A stretch of DNA of 55,864 bases from Candidatus Nomurabacteria bacterium RIFCSPHIGHO2_02_40_30 (GTDB lineage Bacteria; Patescibacteriota; Minisyncoccia; Phycocordibacterales; UBA9973). A program made the position numbers and the translations under genes. Positions 24,440-32,432 of the stretch are shown here, in pieces (the stretch's first letter is position 1; every line of letters starts with the position of its first letter). The stretch spans positions 1 to 55,864 of the forward strand of contig MFTV01000005.1 of assembly GCA_001785445.1 (NCBI GenBank), in the 5' to 3' direction. The notes under the pieces are model-generated. The model had not been told where the DNA came from and ran no database searches. It saw only the letters and a list, made by a program, of their open reading frames with translations.

Positions 24440-24990
24440 ATAAAGCCTTGTTTACCATCTTAGCCAGTATTATTCCGTAGTACCCAGATAGGATGTTAGG
24501 TGGTGAGTGACCGAAGATAACAAAGCTCGGCACATTGCAACGGCAGCAATGCCATTGCGGGAATACTGGTAGGGTGTGGAGGCTTTTGCTTCACGGTCCA
24601 ATCCGCCTACTGGTCGCCATTAAACTGGACCCCCTCTGATGAGCCGTGACAGCATTCCGGCCCCGGGGAAACTAGCACATGATAGAGATCGTGTTCTGAT
24701 TTCCCCGCCAATCAGTTGGCAAACCTAAGGGAACCTAACGAAGTATTGTGGCCTACCCCTTTCGAAAAGAGATGCACCCTATCAAAAGACTTGAAAATTA
24801 CAGTCTGAGCCTGGGACAAAAACGCACATAACATCAATACAATATCTTCCCATAGATTAAAGAAGGGATAAAAGATATGAGATTCCACAGGCAATACGCC
24901 ACTAGGACACATAGCCCAACAAGGACGGCTATTCCCCCCTCTTGCCCGAAAAAAGGATGGTTGGTTCAATTCGGTGGTGCTAATAACATT
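24440..24990 (+). ncRNA. candidate large structured RNA
   Basis: A gene-free, locally GC-rich stretch of about 550 nt with many complementary segments: 24464-24471/24562-24569; 24537-24545/24550-24558 capped by loop gcaa (GNRA type, favouring plus-strand RNA); 24595-24600/24626-24631; 24665-24671/24700-24706; 24707-24711/24716-24720 (loop tcag); 24911-24916/24927-24932. No group II domain V, RNase P, tmRNA or SRP core was recognised. Size and mobile context recall GOLLD/ROOL-like RNAs, but homology was not tested. From 25000 to 25263 the sequence is AT-rich with nothing seen. Confidence 0.5.
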
Positions 24991-25263
24991 CAATTAATTA
25001 TTTCATTTTCAGTTCATACGCTCAGGTTTTGTGTGATTCCATCCGTACCATAATTTGTATGCCAATTCAAATTCATTCAATTATTATCCAAATTTATGTT
25101 TCCAGTTTTTGTAAAGTCAAATTGCCAAATTTCTGCCCAAAATTGGAGCATTTTCAAAATCAACCAATTTCAAAAAATGTAATTTTCTACAAAACCGGCT
25201 ATGAATAGGGAAAAACTTCCCAGCAAGCAGACAATACAAAATATTCTGTGTTCAACAAAATAG

Positions 25264-25779
25264 CTACTGTGCAATCAATTCTTTTAGAGTATTAGCCCCC
25301 TTCACGACATCGTCCAGTCCAGCTTTGTTGCATAAATTCAAAAATCTTTCGAACCTTTTGGTGAAATTATTTTTATATAAAATTCTACCCATTTTTTCTC
25401 TGCTTTCCATGAGTTTTTGCATACGATTCTGTTTGTATAAAAATTGACCAACATTTGTATGACGATTAAAAGTCGTGAGCTGGTACAACAATTTATGGCA
25501 CTTTCTGCATTTGAATTCTTTTGCATCTGCAGGAAGATAAATTTTATTCACTCTCAACCCACACGAGCATTGGAAATATGCTCTTTGGCCATAGGTGATT
25601 TCCTCCCACTCTAGGTTTATTTTTTGCGGTTCTCCACCTTTCACGCTCACGCTCACGTCAGATAGATCTGTAGCATCGTTAGTCCAATAACTAATTTTGA
25701 GACTCCCGTGGTGGCGATCCTGAAGAATGTCGTTAGGAGTCAGAGAAAAACTGTTTTCTATAAATAAATCTGTATTCAT
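25264..25779 (-). CDS. zinc-ribbon protein of unknown function
   Basis: A 171-aa protein with FQCSCGLRVNKIYLPAD and KCRKCHKLLYQL, a CxC...CxxC zinc ribbon in the middle, after a beta-rich N-terminal half, then a basic helical C-terminus (LYKQNRMQKLMESREKMGR). It is probably nucleic-acid binding. It converges with the candidate RNA at 24.4-25.0 kb. Confidence 0.65.
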   Translation of the reverse strand: MNTDLFIENSFSLTPNDILQDRHHGSLKISYWTNDATDLSDVSVSVKGGEPQKINLEWEEITYGQRAYFQCSCGLRVNKIYLPADAKEFKCRKCHKLLYQLTTFNRHTNVGQFLYKQNRMQKLMESREKMGRILYKNNFTKRFERFLNLCNKAGLDDVVKGANTLKELIAQ

Positions 25780-26104
25780 ACCATGGATTATATTAGAGTC
25801 CTTGTGTTTTTGTACATATTAACCATTTGTCAAGGAAGATGGAAAAAATTACGCAGAAATTTTTAGGACCATTGAATTCAAAAAACAGAAAAAGAACCAA
25901 ATCCGTTTTTTGAGTCCGCCCTCCATGAAATGACCCTATCCTATTCTGCAGATTGACCGCTTGAAGCTACCAAAGCACTCCCCGGATGGCTCCTACCGTC
26001 TTATAGCCCCCATACTACCACTTGAATAGTAATAATGAAGCATATTATCAATAACAAAACGCTTCAGCATGATCTAGTCCGTCATGTTTTTATTATTTAT
26101 TATT
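25780..26104. other. intergenic region between divergent gene sets
   Basis: About 325 bp without a gene. It contains a tgaagc/gcttca inverted repeat around 26027-26067, just before the plus-strand operon. Nothing else is recognised; it probably holds promoters for both directions. Confidence 0.4.
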
Positions 26105-26422
26105 ATGCAAAGTCTAAAAGAAATCATAGATAGTCCTGTGACCACCTACAAGGGGTCAGAAGCAACCAAATCAATGGTTGAGGAGCAACTCATAGCAAAA
26201 TATGGTAAGGCAGAATTAAAAAACCTAGACTGCTATCACAATATGAGAACATTCCATTCTTGGTTAAATTTAGGTTGGAAAATACGTAGAGGGGAAAAAG
26301 CGATTAAGTCTATTACTTTTGTGGAGCAGAAAGATGCTAATGGCAATATTCTAAAACAGTTTCGTCGTCCTGTTTTTCTCTTCTATTACCGCCAAGTCGA
26401 AAAGATTGGTACAGCAAAATGA
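26105..26422 (+). CDS. ArdC N-terminal-like protein
   Basis: A 105-aa product from ATG 26105 (an upstream ATG at 26084 is possible). The segment YHNMRTFHSWLNLGWKIRRGEKAIK, then VFLFYYRQVEK, resembles the ssDNA-binding N-terminal domain of ArdC-type anti-restriction proteins, without the metalloprotease half. Such domains are common on plasmids and conjugative elements. It overlaps the next gene by 4 bp. Confidence 0.6.
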   Translation: MQSLKEIIDSPVTTYKGSEATKSMVEEQLIAKYGKAELKNLDCYHNMRTFHSWLNLGWKIRRGEKAIKSITFVEQKDANGNILKQFRRPVFLFYYRQVEKIGTAK

Positions 26423-26619
26423 AAAAGCAAATGACCGTTGGTTACCAAAACCGGCAAGGGGCTAGAGGTGATCTGCCAACAGCTCAAAAAATTACTCTAG
26501 CAAACCACTTGATTAAAAAATTGAGTGGTTTTTCAGTTGGAGATAAAGTGACAGTCGAATATTCTCCAAGTGTGATTATTATTACTAAAATTGATTCAAA
26601 CTTATGCCAGAAACAATAG
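26419..26619 (+). CDS. hypothetical small basic protein
   Basis: A 66-aa protein with RQGARGDLPTAQKITL and a beta-hairpin-like end (FSVGDKVTVEYSPSVIIITK) recalling SpoVT/AbrB-type folds, though this is weak. It starts inside the stop of the previous gene and overlaps the next by 16 bp, so it belongs to a coupled operon. Confidence 0.55.
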   Translation: MKKQMTVGYQNRQGARGDLPTAQKITLANHLIKKLSGFSVGDKVTVEYSPSVIIITKIDSNLCQKQ

Positions 26620-27275
26620 TACAGCCGGACATCAACTATATCAAAAAGGGTATTGATGTTTTAGCAGAAAAAAGAAAGGTGTTTACGGAGTTAATCTTCC
26701 CCACACTGATCCCTGAACAGGATTATTGGGTTACAGACGACGGAAGAAAGGTTTTGTCTAAAGGTGGTGCCGAACGTCTAGCAGAAATCTATTCCATAAC
26801 CGCATTATTCATTGCTGACAAAGAATCTCTTGCTTTCTTTGGCAACTCAAGCGGAACAATAGCCTATCGTTGCATTCTACGGAGAGAAGGAAAAATAATC
26901 GGAGAAGGTCGAGGCAGTGCTTCAACTAAAGACCATGACGAATCTATAAATTCCACTATCAAGGTCGCACAAAAATCTGCATTTGTGGACGGAATCTTGA
27001 GAGTAACCGGGATGTCTTTCTTGTTCTCGCAAGATTTTCTACCGGAGGATAAGAAAGAGGAACCGGACTTAGAGGGTAGAGACAGAATTGCAAGTTTTAA
27101 TCACGAGGATTTACCAAAATTTGCAACCGAAAAGCAACGCACCTTCTTACTCCAATTAATCAATGAGAAATGTAGCAGCTCGTCCAAAGAGGAATATCTG
27201 AGCCAATTAAACTCCTCTCACCTATCACGATACGATGCCTCAGAATTAATTTCGAGTTTGCTCCCAATGAAGTGA
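26604..27275 (+). CDS. hypothetical protein, 223 aa (possible DNA recombination role)
   Basis: Contains KGGAERLAEIYSI, YRCILRREGKIIGEGRGSAS and STIKVAQKSAFVDGILRVTG, a pattern seen in some mobile-element and phage proteins near single-strand DNA functions. The C-terminal part is a helical segment (KFATEKQRTFLLQLINEK). A role in single-strand DNA handling with the ArdC-like neighbour is a guess. Confidence 0.55.
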   Translation: MPETIVQPDINYIKKGIDVLAEKRKVFTELIFPTLIPEQDYWVTDDGRKVLSKGGAERLAEIYSITALFIADKESLAFFGNSSGTIAYRCILRREGKIIGEGRGSASTKDHDESINSTIKVAQKSAFVDGILRVTGMSFLFSQDFLPEDKKEEPDLEGRDRIASFNHEDLPKFATEKQRTFLLQLINEKCSSSSKEEYLSQLNSSHLSRYDASELISSLLPMK

Positions 27276-27303
27276 AATAGTAATTATTAACTAACATAAA
27301 ATT

Positions 27304-27543
27304 ATGACAACAAAAACAGCGATAGCTAGTTTTGAAGGTCCCAGAAGAGGTTATATCTTCCCTTTAGAATATGTAGGGGAAGAAAAGATTTCTGAAGGAC
27401 AACGTCGAGTACTCACGGAATTGATCTATACATATATCCAAGGAGAAAGTGAACAAGAATCTCGTATTTCGGAGTTAGAAAGTCTTACATATTCGGAGGC
27501 AGAAAATTGCATACTTGATTTTAGCTTTGCTCGTTGGAAATAG
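27304..27543 (+). CDS. hypothetical protein, 79 aa
   Basis: An acidic protein (PLEYVGEEKISEGQRRVLTEL, YIQGESEQESRISELESL). No family is recognised. It is the last gene before a strong terminator at 27553-27583. Confidence 0.5.
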   Translation: MTTKTAIASFEGPRRGYIFPLEYVGEEKISEGQRRVLTELIYTYIQGESEQESRISELESLTYSEAENCILDFSFARWK

Positions 27544-27552
27544 AGAATAATT

Positions 27553-27583
27553 AAGGTGGTATCAATCCGATACCACCTTTTTT
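27553..27583 (+). terminator. rho-independent terminator
   Basis: Perfect 11-bp stem aaggtggtatc/gataccacctt with loop aatcc, followed by T6. It ends the 26.1-27.5 kb operon. Confidence 0.9.
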
Positions 27584-27701
27584 GTTTGGCTCAACGCATA
27601 TTATTCTACTTTTGCAATATAGGTTTATATGCTATTCTTTATATATAACTGAATAAGTGAGATGTCTAAACTAGTAGCAATACTAGCATGACAAACAAAG
27701 T

Positions 27702-27804
27702 CCAAGCAGGACAAAAAACCCATCATATGGGGTTGACCTGCTTGGCTACGCCGGGAAACTGGCGTAAGTGACGAAAGTCACTAACCTCTGTGGTGGGCTT
27801 TTTG
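27702..27804 (+). ncRNA. candidate structured leader RNA with pseudoknot potential
   Basis: Stem A: ccaagcagg (27702-27710) with cctgcttgg (27737-27745), 9 bp perfect. Two hairpins follow: tacgcc/ggcgta (27747-27752/27761-27766) and agtgac/gtcact with a GAAA loop (27767-27772/27777-27782). A long helix can form between 27712-27726 and 27790-27804 (GU pairs and one mismatch), extended by ggggtt (27729-27734) with aacctc (27783-27788). Stem A and the long helix interleave, so they form a pseudoknot or are alternatives. A run of T5 at 27799-27803 suggests termination. No known riboswitch was recognised. Confidence 0.6.
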
Positions 27805-27848
27805 TTGCCTATTTCATAGATTTATCTCTAAAAACAAAAGAAAAAATT

Positions 27849-28076
27849 ATGTGGATATTGATATGGATTTTGGGAGCTATAGCAACATATCGTTTATGGG
27901 AAGATGTTAGATGGTTAGCTATATTTGCCATAATTTTGGTTTTAAGTTATCAAGTTCACCCAGACGAACAACAAGAACAAAATAAAACTGGAATGTTTCC
28001 CACTATTACAGCAAACCGACTTATGTGGACATTTATTCTAGTTGTGATTATTTTTATATATTCTTTGTTTATTTAA
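27849..28076 (+). CDS. small membrane protein, 75 aa
   Basis: Two or three hydrophobic spans (MWILIWILGAIATYRLW, WLAIFAIILVLSYQV, LMWTFILVVIIFIYSLFI). ATG 27849 is preferred; the earlier ATG at 27768 falls within the structured RNA. Function is unknown. It lies 45 bp downstream of the RNA, which may control it. Confidence 0.55.
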   Translation: MWILIWILGAIATYRLWEDVRWLAIFAIILVLSYQVHPDEQQEQNKTGMFPTITANRLMWTFILVVIIFIYSLFI

Positions 28077-28089
28077 AATAAAGGCATTT

Positions 28090-28365
28090 ATGGAGCATGA
28101 ATCTACAAAAGAAGCGATTGCCCTAAATGATAAGGGAAACGCATTATATCAATTAGGTAATTATCAGGAGGCAATTAAAGCATATAATGAAGCATTGAAG
28201 ATAGATCCAAAAAGTGTGATTGTTCTTAATAATAAGGGCAACGCATTGCGTCGTATGTGTTGTTATATGGAAATGTTAGAGGTTTGTGTTGAAGTCATAA
28301 ATATAGACGAAAATAATGAAACAGCCCGTCGTAATATGGCCATTGCAATGCCCCATCTCACATAA
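28090..28365 (+). CDS. TPR-repeat protein, 91 aa
   Basis: Two TPR units: NDKGNALYQLGNYQEAIKAY then NEALKIDPK, and LNNKGNALRRMCCYMEMLEV. It is a soluble protein-protein adaptor and follows the small membrane gene by 13 bp. The partner may be one of the membrane proteins in the same operon. Confidence 0.75.
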   Translation: MEHESTKEAIALNDKGNALYQLGNYQEAIKAYNEALKIDPKSVIVLNNKGNALRRMCCYMEMLEVCVEVINIDENNETARRNMAIAMPHLT

Positions 28366-28375
28366 AATTGATTAG

Positions 28376-28402
28376 TATAAATAATTTATGGAAAAACAAT
28401 GA
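28376..28402 (+). promoter_or_regulatory. -10 box and 4-codon upstream ORF
   Basis: TATAAA (28376-28381), 6 nt, then ATG GAA AAA CAA TGA (28388-28402). The TGA overlaps the ATG of the next gene (28399). This predicts a leaderless mini-ORF coupled to the downstream gene by ATGA. Confidence 0.4.
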
Positions 28403-29811
28403 ATAATCAAAAATGGAACAAAGAACTGTTTTACTCGATAATCTTTTTTGTGGTAGCGTTTACGTGGTTTTTCTACAACCCATTTAGCTTACTAAGAGAT
28501 TTTATAGATTCTCTACCAAATGCATTGGATATTAAATCCAAATTATTTAATCTGGGAATATTCCCAATTTTTTACAATGTAGTAAATATAATGAAAGTCG
28601 GATTTTACTTTTTCCTATTATGTTCAATATATGCCGGTATAAAATCTTGGAGAAAATCACTAAAAACATTATCAATACTATTTATCTCGCTTATTTTTTT
28701 GACACCCCAGATTGTGTCCGCTGTTTGGTGGAATCCTGGTACTTGGTTTAAAAAAGATGTTCCCAAAGAAGAGTTAAAACAAGATACTGGCGAAGAAAAA
28801 CCTAATGTCGTTAAGCAAGAGAAAAAACCTACAATAAATACTTCTTCAAAAAATAAGGAAACACCAAAAGTGGAACTACCGGCACAGGCAAGCAACTTAC
28901 AGTCTGAACTTCAGATGGTAAAAGGGGAGATCGAAAATAAAAATACAGAGATTAATTCCCTTAAAAAAACACTAGCGGAGTTACAAAAAAATCTTGCACA
29001 GGAGAACCCACAATGTAAACAAGTGGTAATCGAAAAAGTGGTCTATCAGGACCGGATAGTGGAAAAGCCAAAGGTGGTTTATGAAGAACGGATTATCGAA
29101 AAGTTGGTAGAAAAGATTGTTTATAAAGATCGAGTTGTAGAAAAACCGACGGAAAAAATAGTTTTCCAAGATAAAATAATTGAGAAGCTAGTAGAAAAAA
29201 TAGTGTATCAAGACCGGATAGTGGAAAAACCGGTGGAAAAGATAGTTTACAGAGACAAAATTGTTCAGGCATCTTGTAATAGCCCTGTTACACCAACACC
29301 AAATACTTACTCAGACTATAATTTCAACTATCAATGGACTGATGGTAGACTTTCATGTCCTATGACTCCTCGTGATATTGTGATAAAAAAAGCTGTTTTT
29401 AAAATACCTGACAGTGAATTACAAAAAATAAATATATTGGGAGGGTTAGAAGCGGATGGATTAAAACTTATTATGCCAGTATTCCCCCCACTTCATGCCC
29501 GCCGAGCAAATATGTCGATATCTGACACATATAGCTTAGAGGAAACAAGTCCAAACACCTTTGTTTATTTTGGAGGCAATATACCTATTTGCGGTGATGG
29601 TGGTGTGGTAACAATCGGTGGTATGACTGGTTCTCTTATGGATATAACAAATCAAGGCAGAAATGTAAAAATTTATCTCGCTCAAAAGGGTATTACTGTG
29701 GATGTAACTAGTATAGCTAACGGTGTAGGATTTAATCTTCGTGCATCGCCAATAATGACAGAGTGGGAGATATGGGATAATACTACCAACAAACCAGTAA
29801 AGATACCGTAA
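28399..29811 (+). CDS. membrane protein with VEK/VYQDR repeat stalk
   Basis: A 470-aa protein: three N-terminal hydrophobic spans up to about residue 110, a Lys/Glu-rich linker, a coiled coil (LQSELQMVKGEIENKNTEI), then six or so repeats of the type EKIVYQDRIVEKP (residues about 212-290), then a folded C-terminal domain after an SPVTPTP linker. The repeats suggest an extended stalk carrying the last domain outside the cell. No family is recognised. It is in the accessory operon between the TPR and nuclease genes. Confidence 0.7.
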   Translation: MNNQKWNKELFYSIIFFVVAFTWFFYNPFSLLRDFIDSLPNALDIKSKLFNLGIFPIFYNVVNIMKVGFYFFLLCSIYAGIKSWRKSLKTLSILFISLIFLTPQIVSAVWWNPGTWFKKDVPKEELKQDTGEEKPNVVKQEKKPTINTSSKNKETPKVELPAQASNLQSELQMVKGEIENKNTEINSLKKTLAELQKNLAQENPQCKQVVIEKVVYQDRIVEKPKVVYEERIIEKLVEKIVYKDRVVEKPTEKIVFQDKIIEKLVEKIVYQDRIVEKPVEKIVYRDKIVQASCNSPVTPTPNTYSDYNFNYQWTDGRLSCPMTPRDIVIKKAVFKIPDSELQKINILGGLEADGLKLIMPVFPPLHARRANMSISDTYSLEETSPNTFVYFGGNIPICGDGGVVTIGGMTGSLMDITNQGRNVKIYLAQKGITVDVTSIANGVGFNLRASPIMTEWEIWDNTTNKPVKIP

Positions 29812-29884
29812 CTACCAAAAATAAAAAGCAAAACAAGCTAAGTACTGTTGTTTTTGGACTGAAAAACGCTATACTCTATGAAGT

Positions 29885-30202
29885 ATGATAAAAGAAAAAA
29901 CTGGAAAACAAATATTGCTTCTAAATATCAGTAATAACTACAGAAAAGGCATGAGCGTAAAACAAGCTGTTAGTCGAGCATGGAAAGGAAAACCATCTCA
30001 AGATGTTGAATACGTGTTAGCTATTGCTGATAGTGAAGTAAAAGGCATGTTCCAAATGTCTAACTGGCATAAAGACTATAAAGCTCCAGAAAGATGGGCA
30101 TTTGATGCTAAAGAAGCACCTAAAGAATTAGATAAAAAATACAAGAATGAAAGATTTAGGATGTATGGTCCAATGGGATATACATCCTTGATTTATACAT
30201 AA
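29885..30202 (+). CDS. hypothetical protein, 105 aa
   Basis: Contains VEYVLAIADSEVKGMFQM and ERWAFDAKEAPKELDKKY, a compact mixed fold, possibly PUA/EVE-like, by rough resemblance only. It is a soluble cytoplasmic protein with no signal peptide. A poly-A-rich spacer precedes it. Confidence 0.55.
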   Translation: MIKEKTGKQILLLNISNNYRKGMSVKQAVSRAWKGKPSQDVEYVLAIADSEVKGMFQMSNWHKDYKAPERWAFDAKEAPKELDKKYKNERFRMYGPMGYTSLIYT

Positions 30203-30230
30203 TATTATAAACTGATAAAACGAATTATTT

Positions 30231-30440
30231 ATGGATAAATGGGAATACAAAATTATAGAGCCAAATGTTAAGGGCTGGCTTAATAAAAAGATTGATTCTG
30301 GTGCGGAGCAATCTTTAAATGAGATGGGCAATCAAGGATGGGAGCTTGTCGCTATAACTCCGCTTGCAGGTATTAGTGCTTCAAGTTGGGGAAGCAGTAC
30401 CACAAGTTTTGTTTTGATTTTTAAGCGAAAGAAAATATAA
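30231..30440 (+). CDS. DUF4177-like small protein
   Basis: A 69-aa protein with KWEYKIIEPNVKGWLNKK, LNEMGNQGWELVAITPL and a final strand FVLIFKRKK, matching the pattern of the DUF4177 family (beta-alpha-beta). Function is unknown. It ends 8 bp before the nuclease gene. Confidence 0.7.
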   Translation: MDKWEYKIIEPNVKGWLNKKIDSGAEQSLNEMGNQGWELVAITPLAGISASSWGSSTTSFVLIFKRKKI

Positions 30441-30447
30441 ATAAATT

Positions 30448-31266
30448 ATGAAAAAAAACCATTTATATATCATCGGCGGAATAATAGCCATTTTAATAAT
30501 TATAGGCATTTTTTCTCCTGATGCGGAAAAGGCGGCGTTTAATAACACAGCTAAAGATGTCCAAATAATTACCAATACGGATTCTGTATTACTGGCACCA
30601 GATATAACAGAAACTTCCATTACTCCATCTAAATTTTATTCTGTCGTAAGCGTCGTTGATGGTGACACAATTAAACTAAATATGGATGGTAAAACAGAAA
30701 CTTTCCGTCTTATTGGAATAGATACACCGGAAACAGTTGATCCTAGAAAAGATGTCCAATGTTTTGGGGTAGAGGCATCAAGTAAGGCCAAAGAATTATT
30801 GTCAGGTAAAAGGGTAAGAATAGAAACAGATGCTACCCAAGGAACGTATGATAAATATAACCGTCTACTGGGCTATATCTATCGTGAGGACGGTCTATTT
30901 TACAATAAATACATGATTGAACAGGGCTATGCTCACGAATATACATACAATACAGCATATAAGTATCAAACAGGGTTTAAAAACGCACAGAAAGAAGCAC
31001 AAGCTAATAAAGCAGGTCTATGGTCTCCTAGTACCTGTAATGGCGACACGACTAAGACAAGCACTACTAATTCAACACAAACTAACAATGCAGATTCTTG
31101 TACAATCAAAGGCAATATCGGCTCAAGTAAGGAGAAAATCTTTCATGTGGTTGGATGTGGCTCATACAACAAAACTGTAATAGACGAAAGTAAGGGTGAG
31201 AAGTGGTTCTGTTCCGAAAAAGAGGCTATTGATGCCGGTTGGCGTAAGGCACTAAATTGCAATTAG
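30448..31266 (+). CDS. secreted or membrane-anchored thermonuclease
   Basis: A 272-aa protein: an N-terminal membrane anchor (LYIIGGIIAILIIIGIF), then a staphylococcal nuclease domain with VVDGDTIKL, RLIGIDTPET, catalytic-type residues in VRIETD...YDKYNRLLGYIY and the EQGYAHEY helix. A C-terminal Cys/His module follows (CTIKGNIGSSKEKIFHVVGC, EKWFCSEKEAIDAGWR) often paired with this nuclease. It probably degrades external DNA for uptake of nucleotides. It is the last gene of the plus-strand operon. Confidence 0.9.
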   Translation: MKKNHLYIIGGIIAILIIIGIFSPDAEKAAFNNTAKDVQIITNTDSVLLAPDITETSITPSKFYSVVSVVDGDTIKLNMDGKTETFRLIGIDTPETVDPRKDVQCFGVEASSKAKELLSGKRVRIETDATQGTYDKYNRLLGYIYREDGLFYNKYMIEQGYAHEYTYNTAYKYQTGFKNAQKEAQANKAGLWSPSTCNGDTTKTSTTNSTQTNNADSCTIKGNIGSSKEKIFHVVGCGSYNKTVIDESKGEKWFCSEKEAIDAGWRKALNCN

Positions 31267-31277
31267 AAAAATATTAT

Positions 31278-31469
31278 TTATAATATGTCCTCGTCTATGG
31301 ACCATTTTTTCTCTTTCTTAACACGCTGATAGATCTTAAAAAGTGTTAAATAGTAATTAGCAACTCCATTAGCAATTTCTCTAACTTCATCTTCAGAGTA
31401 CTTCTCAAAACCATCCAACCCCTTGTGAAGTTCTTTGAATTTCTCAATTTGTTCCGGCTTAAGTTCCAT
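31278..31469 (-). CDS. hypothetical protein, 63 aa
   Basis: A helical acidic protein (MELKPEQIEKFKELHKGLDG, EVREIANGVANYYLTLFKIY). No domain is recognised. It is two bases from the GIY-YIG gene on the same strand, at the distal end of the defence operon and convergent with the nuclease gene. Confidence 0.6.
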   Translation of the reverse strand: MELKPEQIEKFKELHKGLDGFEKYSEDEVREIANGVANYYLTLFKIYQRVKKEKKWSIDEDIL

Positions 31470-31470
31470 T

Positions 31471-31713
31471 TTATTTCTTAATCAATTCTAATTTCTTAGA
31501 TTTTTTCAACTTTTTGATTCGGGCTTCCTCCTTAGATGCGGCGGATCTGTTTTTGAATTTTTTAGAATAAACCATTTTGACCGGTCTACGAGAAGAAGTG
31601 TATCTCGCACCCAACTTAGCACTGTTATGCTCGACAATTCTTCGCTTCAAATCTGTGGTAATTCCAGTATATAAGGTTTTGTCAGCACATAAAAGGATAT
31701 AAAGATAATACAT
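31471..31713 (-). CDS. GIY-YIG domain protein (UvrC/Slx1-type)
   Basis: An 80-aa stand-alone GIY-YIG domain: YYLYILLCADKTLYTGITTD then LKRRIVEHNSAKLGARYT and the SKEEARIKKLKKSKK tail with catalytic Glu. It may cut or bind branched DNA. Such YhbQ-like proteins are widespread, so its link to defence is only by position. It overlaps the next gene by one base. Confidence 0.85.
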   Translation of the reverse strand: MYYLYILLCADKTLYTGITTDLKRRIVEHNSAKLGARYTSSRRPVKMVYSKKFKNRSAASKEEARIKKLKKSKKLELIKK

Positions 31714-31904
31714 TATTGAGTATTACTATGTTGTAATTTTTTTAATCTGATCTCTCTTTTAAGCACTGTAGCTGTCAGATTAAGTAATGTTAGACCAAAA
31801 TCTTCAACTAGTTCATCGGGGTAAACAACGGAAGTGCCATTAAATTGCTTTCGTAGTATTTCTTTTAGTTCCTTGTGTGCTTTTTTTGTTAAAACTGGTT
31901 TCAC
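31713..31904 (-). CDS. hypothetical protein, 63 aa
   Basis: MKPVLTKKAHKELKEILRKQ followed by ELVEDFGLTLLNLTATVLKR: a short helical basic protein. No family is recognised. It lies between the metallopeptidase-like and GIY-YIG genes with tight spacing. Confidence 0.6.
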   Translation of the reverse strand: MKPVLTKKAHKELKEILRKQFNGTSVVYPDELVEDFGLTLLNLTATVLKREIRLKKLQHSNTQ

Positions 31905-31907
31905 GAA

Positions 31908-32429
31908 TTATTTTATATTTTTTATAATTTTATTTATATCCTTCCTTTTTCTTCTAAATTCTTTAATTGCCCATTCATTAACCTTGATATGTTGTGTCAT
32001 TGAACCCCCTTTAAGCCAAGATCTGAATTCGAAATATTCACTGTCTTTTTTAAAATAGTCTTCCGCTGAATAAGTAATACTATCTAATGAAGTTTTTGTT
32101 ACACCTAATTCTTTTTTAATATCTGCTTTTATTTTTTCAAATTTTCTACTTTTTACTTTAAAAGGAATTTTAAAGTGACCCACTTCGTGCAAAAGAGTAA
32201 AGAAATAGCCCTCACTTCCTTTTAATTTTATTTTTGAGGAAGGCTTATAAGTTACTTCCCCAACCATACAATTCAATTCCAAATGATCGTTCTCTGAATT
32301 TATATAGATAATGTTCTTTTCTGTATTTGCTAATCCATTCCATTCTTCTTTTTTATATTTTACGATAGGACACTTATATCTAAAATATGGTTTTATAAAA
32401 TCTTGGAGAATTTTTAATTGTGGTTTCAT
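31908..32429 (-). CDS. zinc metallopeptidase-like protein (HEVGH)
   Basis: A 173-aa protein with TLLHEVGHFKIP, the HExxH zinc site, at about residues 95-105, in a helical context resembling ImmA/IrrE or SprT-type domains. A downstream Glu ligand is plausible in AEDYFKKDSEYFEFRSWL. It may cleave a regulator or partner in the operon. It follows the 103-aa gene by 3 bp. Confidence 0.65.
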   Translation of the reverse strand: MKPQLKILQDFIKPYFRYKCPIVKYKKEEWNGLANTEKNIIYINSENDHLELNCMVGEVTYKPSSKIKLKGSEGYFFTLLHEVGHFKIPFKVKSRKFEKIKADIKKELGVTKTSLDSITYSAEDYFKKDSEYFEFRSWLKGGSMTQHIKVNEWAIKEFRRKRKDINKIIKNIK

Positions 32430-32432
32430 GAA

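Noticed and set aside
24440-24990. Group II intron, RNase P, tmRNA or SRP RNA
   Set aside because: No domain V, GAGGAAAGUCC, tag-peptide or SRP core was found on either strand; the block is left as unassigned.
24712-24993. 93-aa ORF on the minus strand
   Set aside because: It lies wholly inside the structured RNA candidate, has unusual composition and no domain or operon context.
27711-27804. HDV-like ribozyme in the 27.7 kb RNA
   Set aside because: Stem order is partly similar (interleaved helices), but the 5' stem starts with C not G, the P3/L3 region is too short, and the catalytic J4/2 region does not fit.
29020-29280. CRISPR-like repeats
   Set aside because: The repeats are coding, in frame and of variable sequence, without equal-length spacers.
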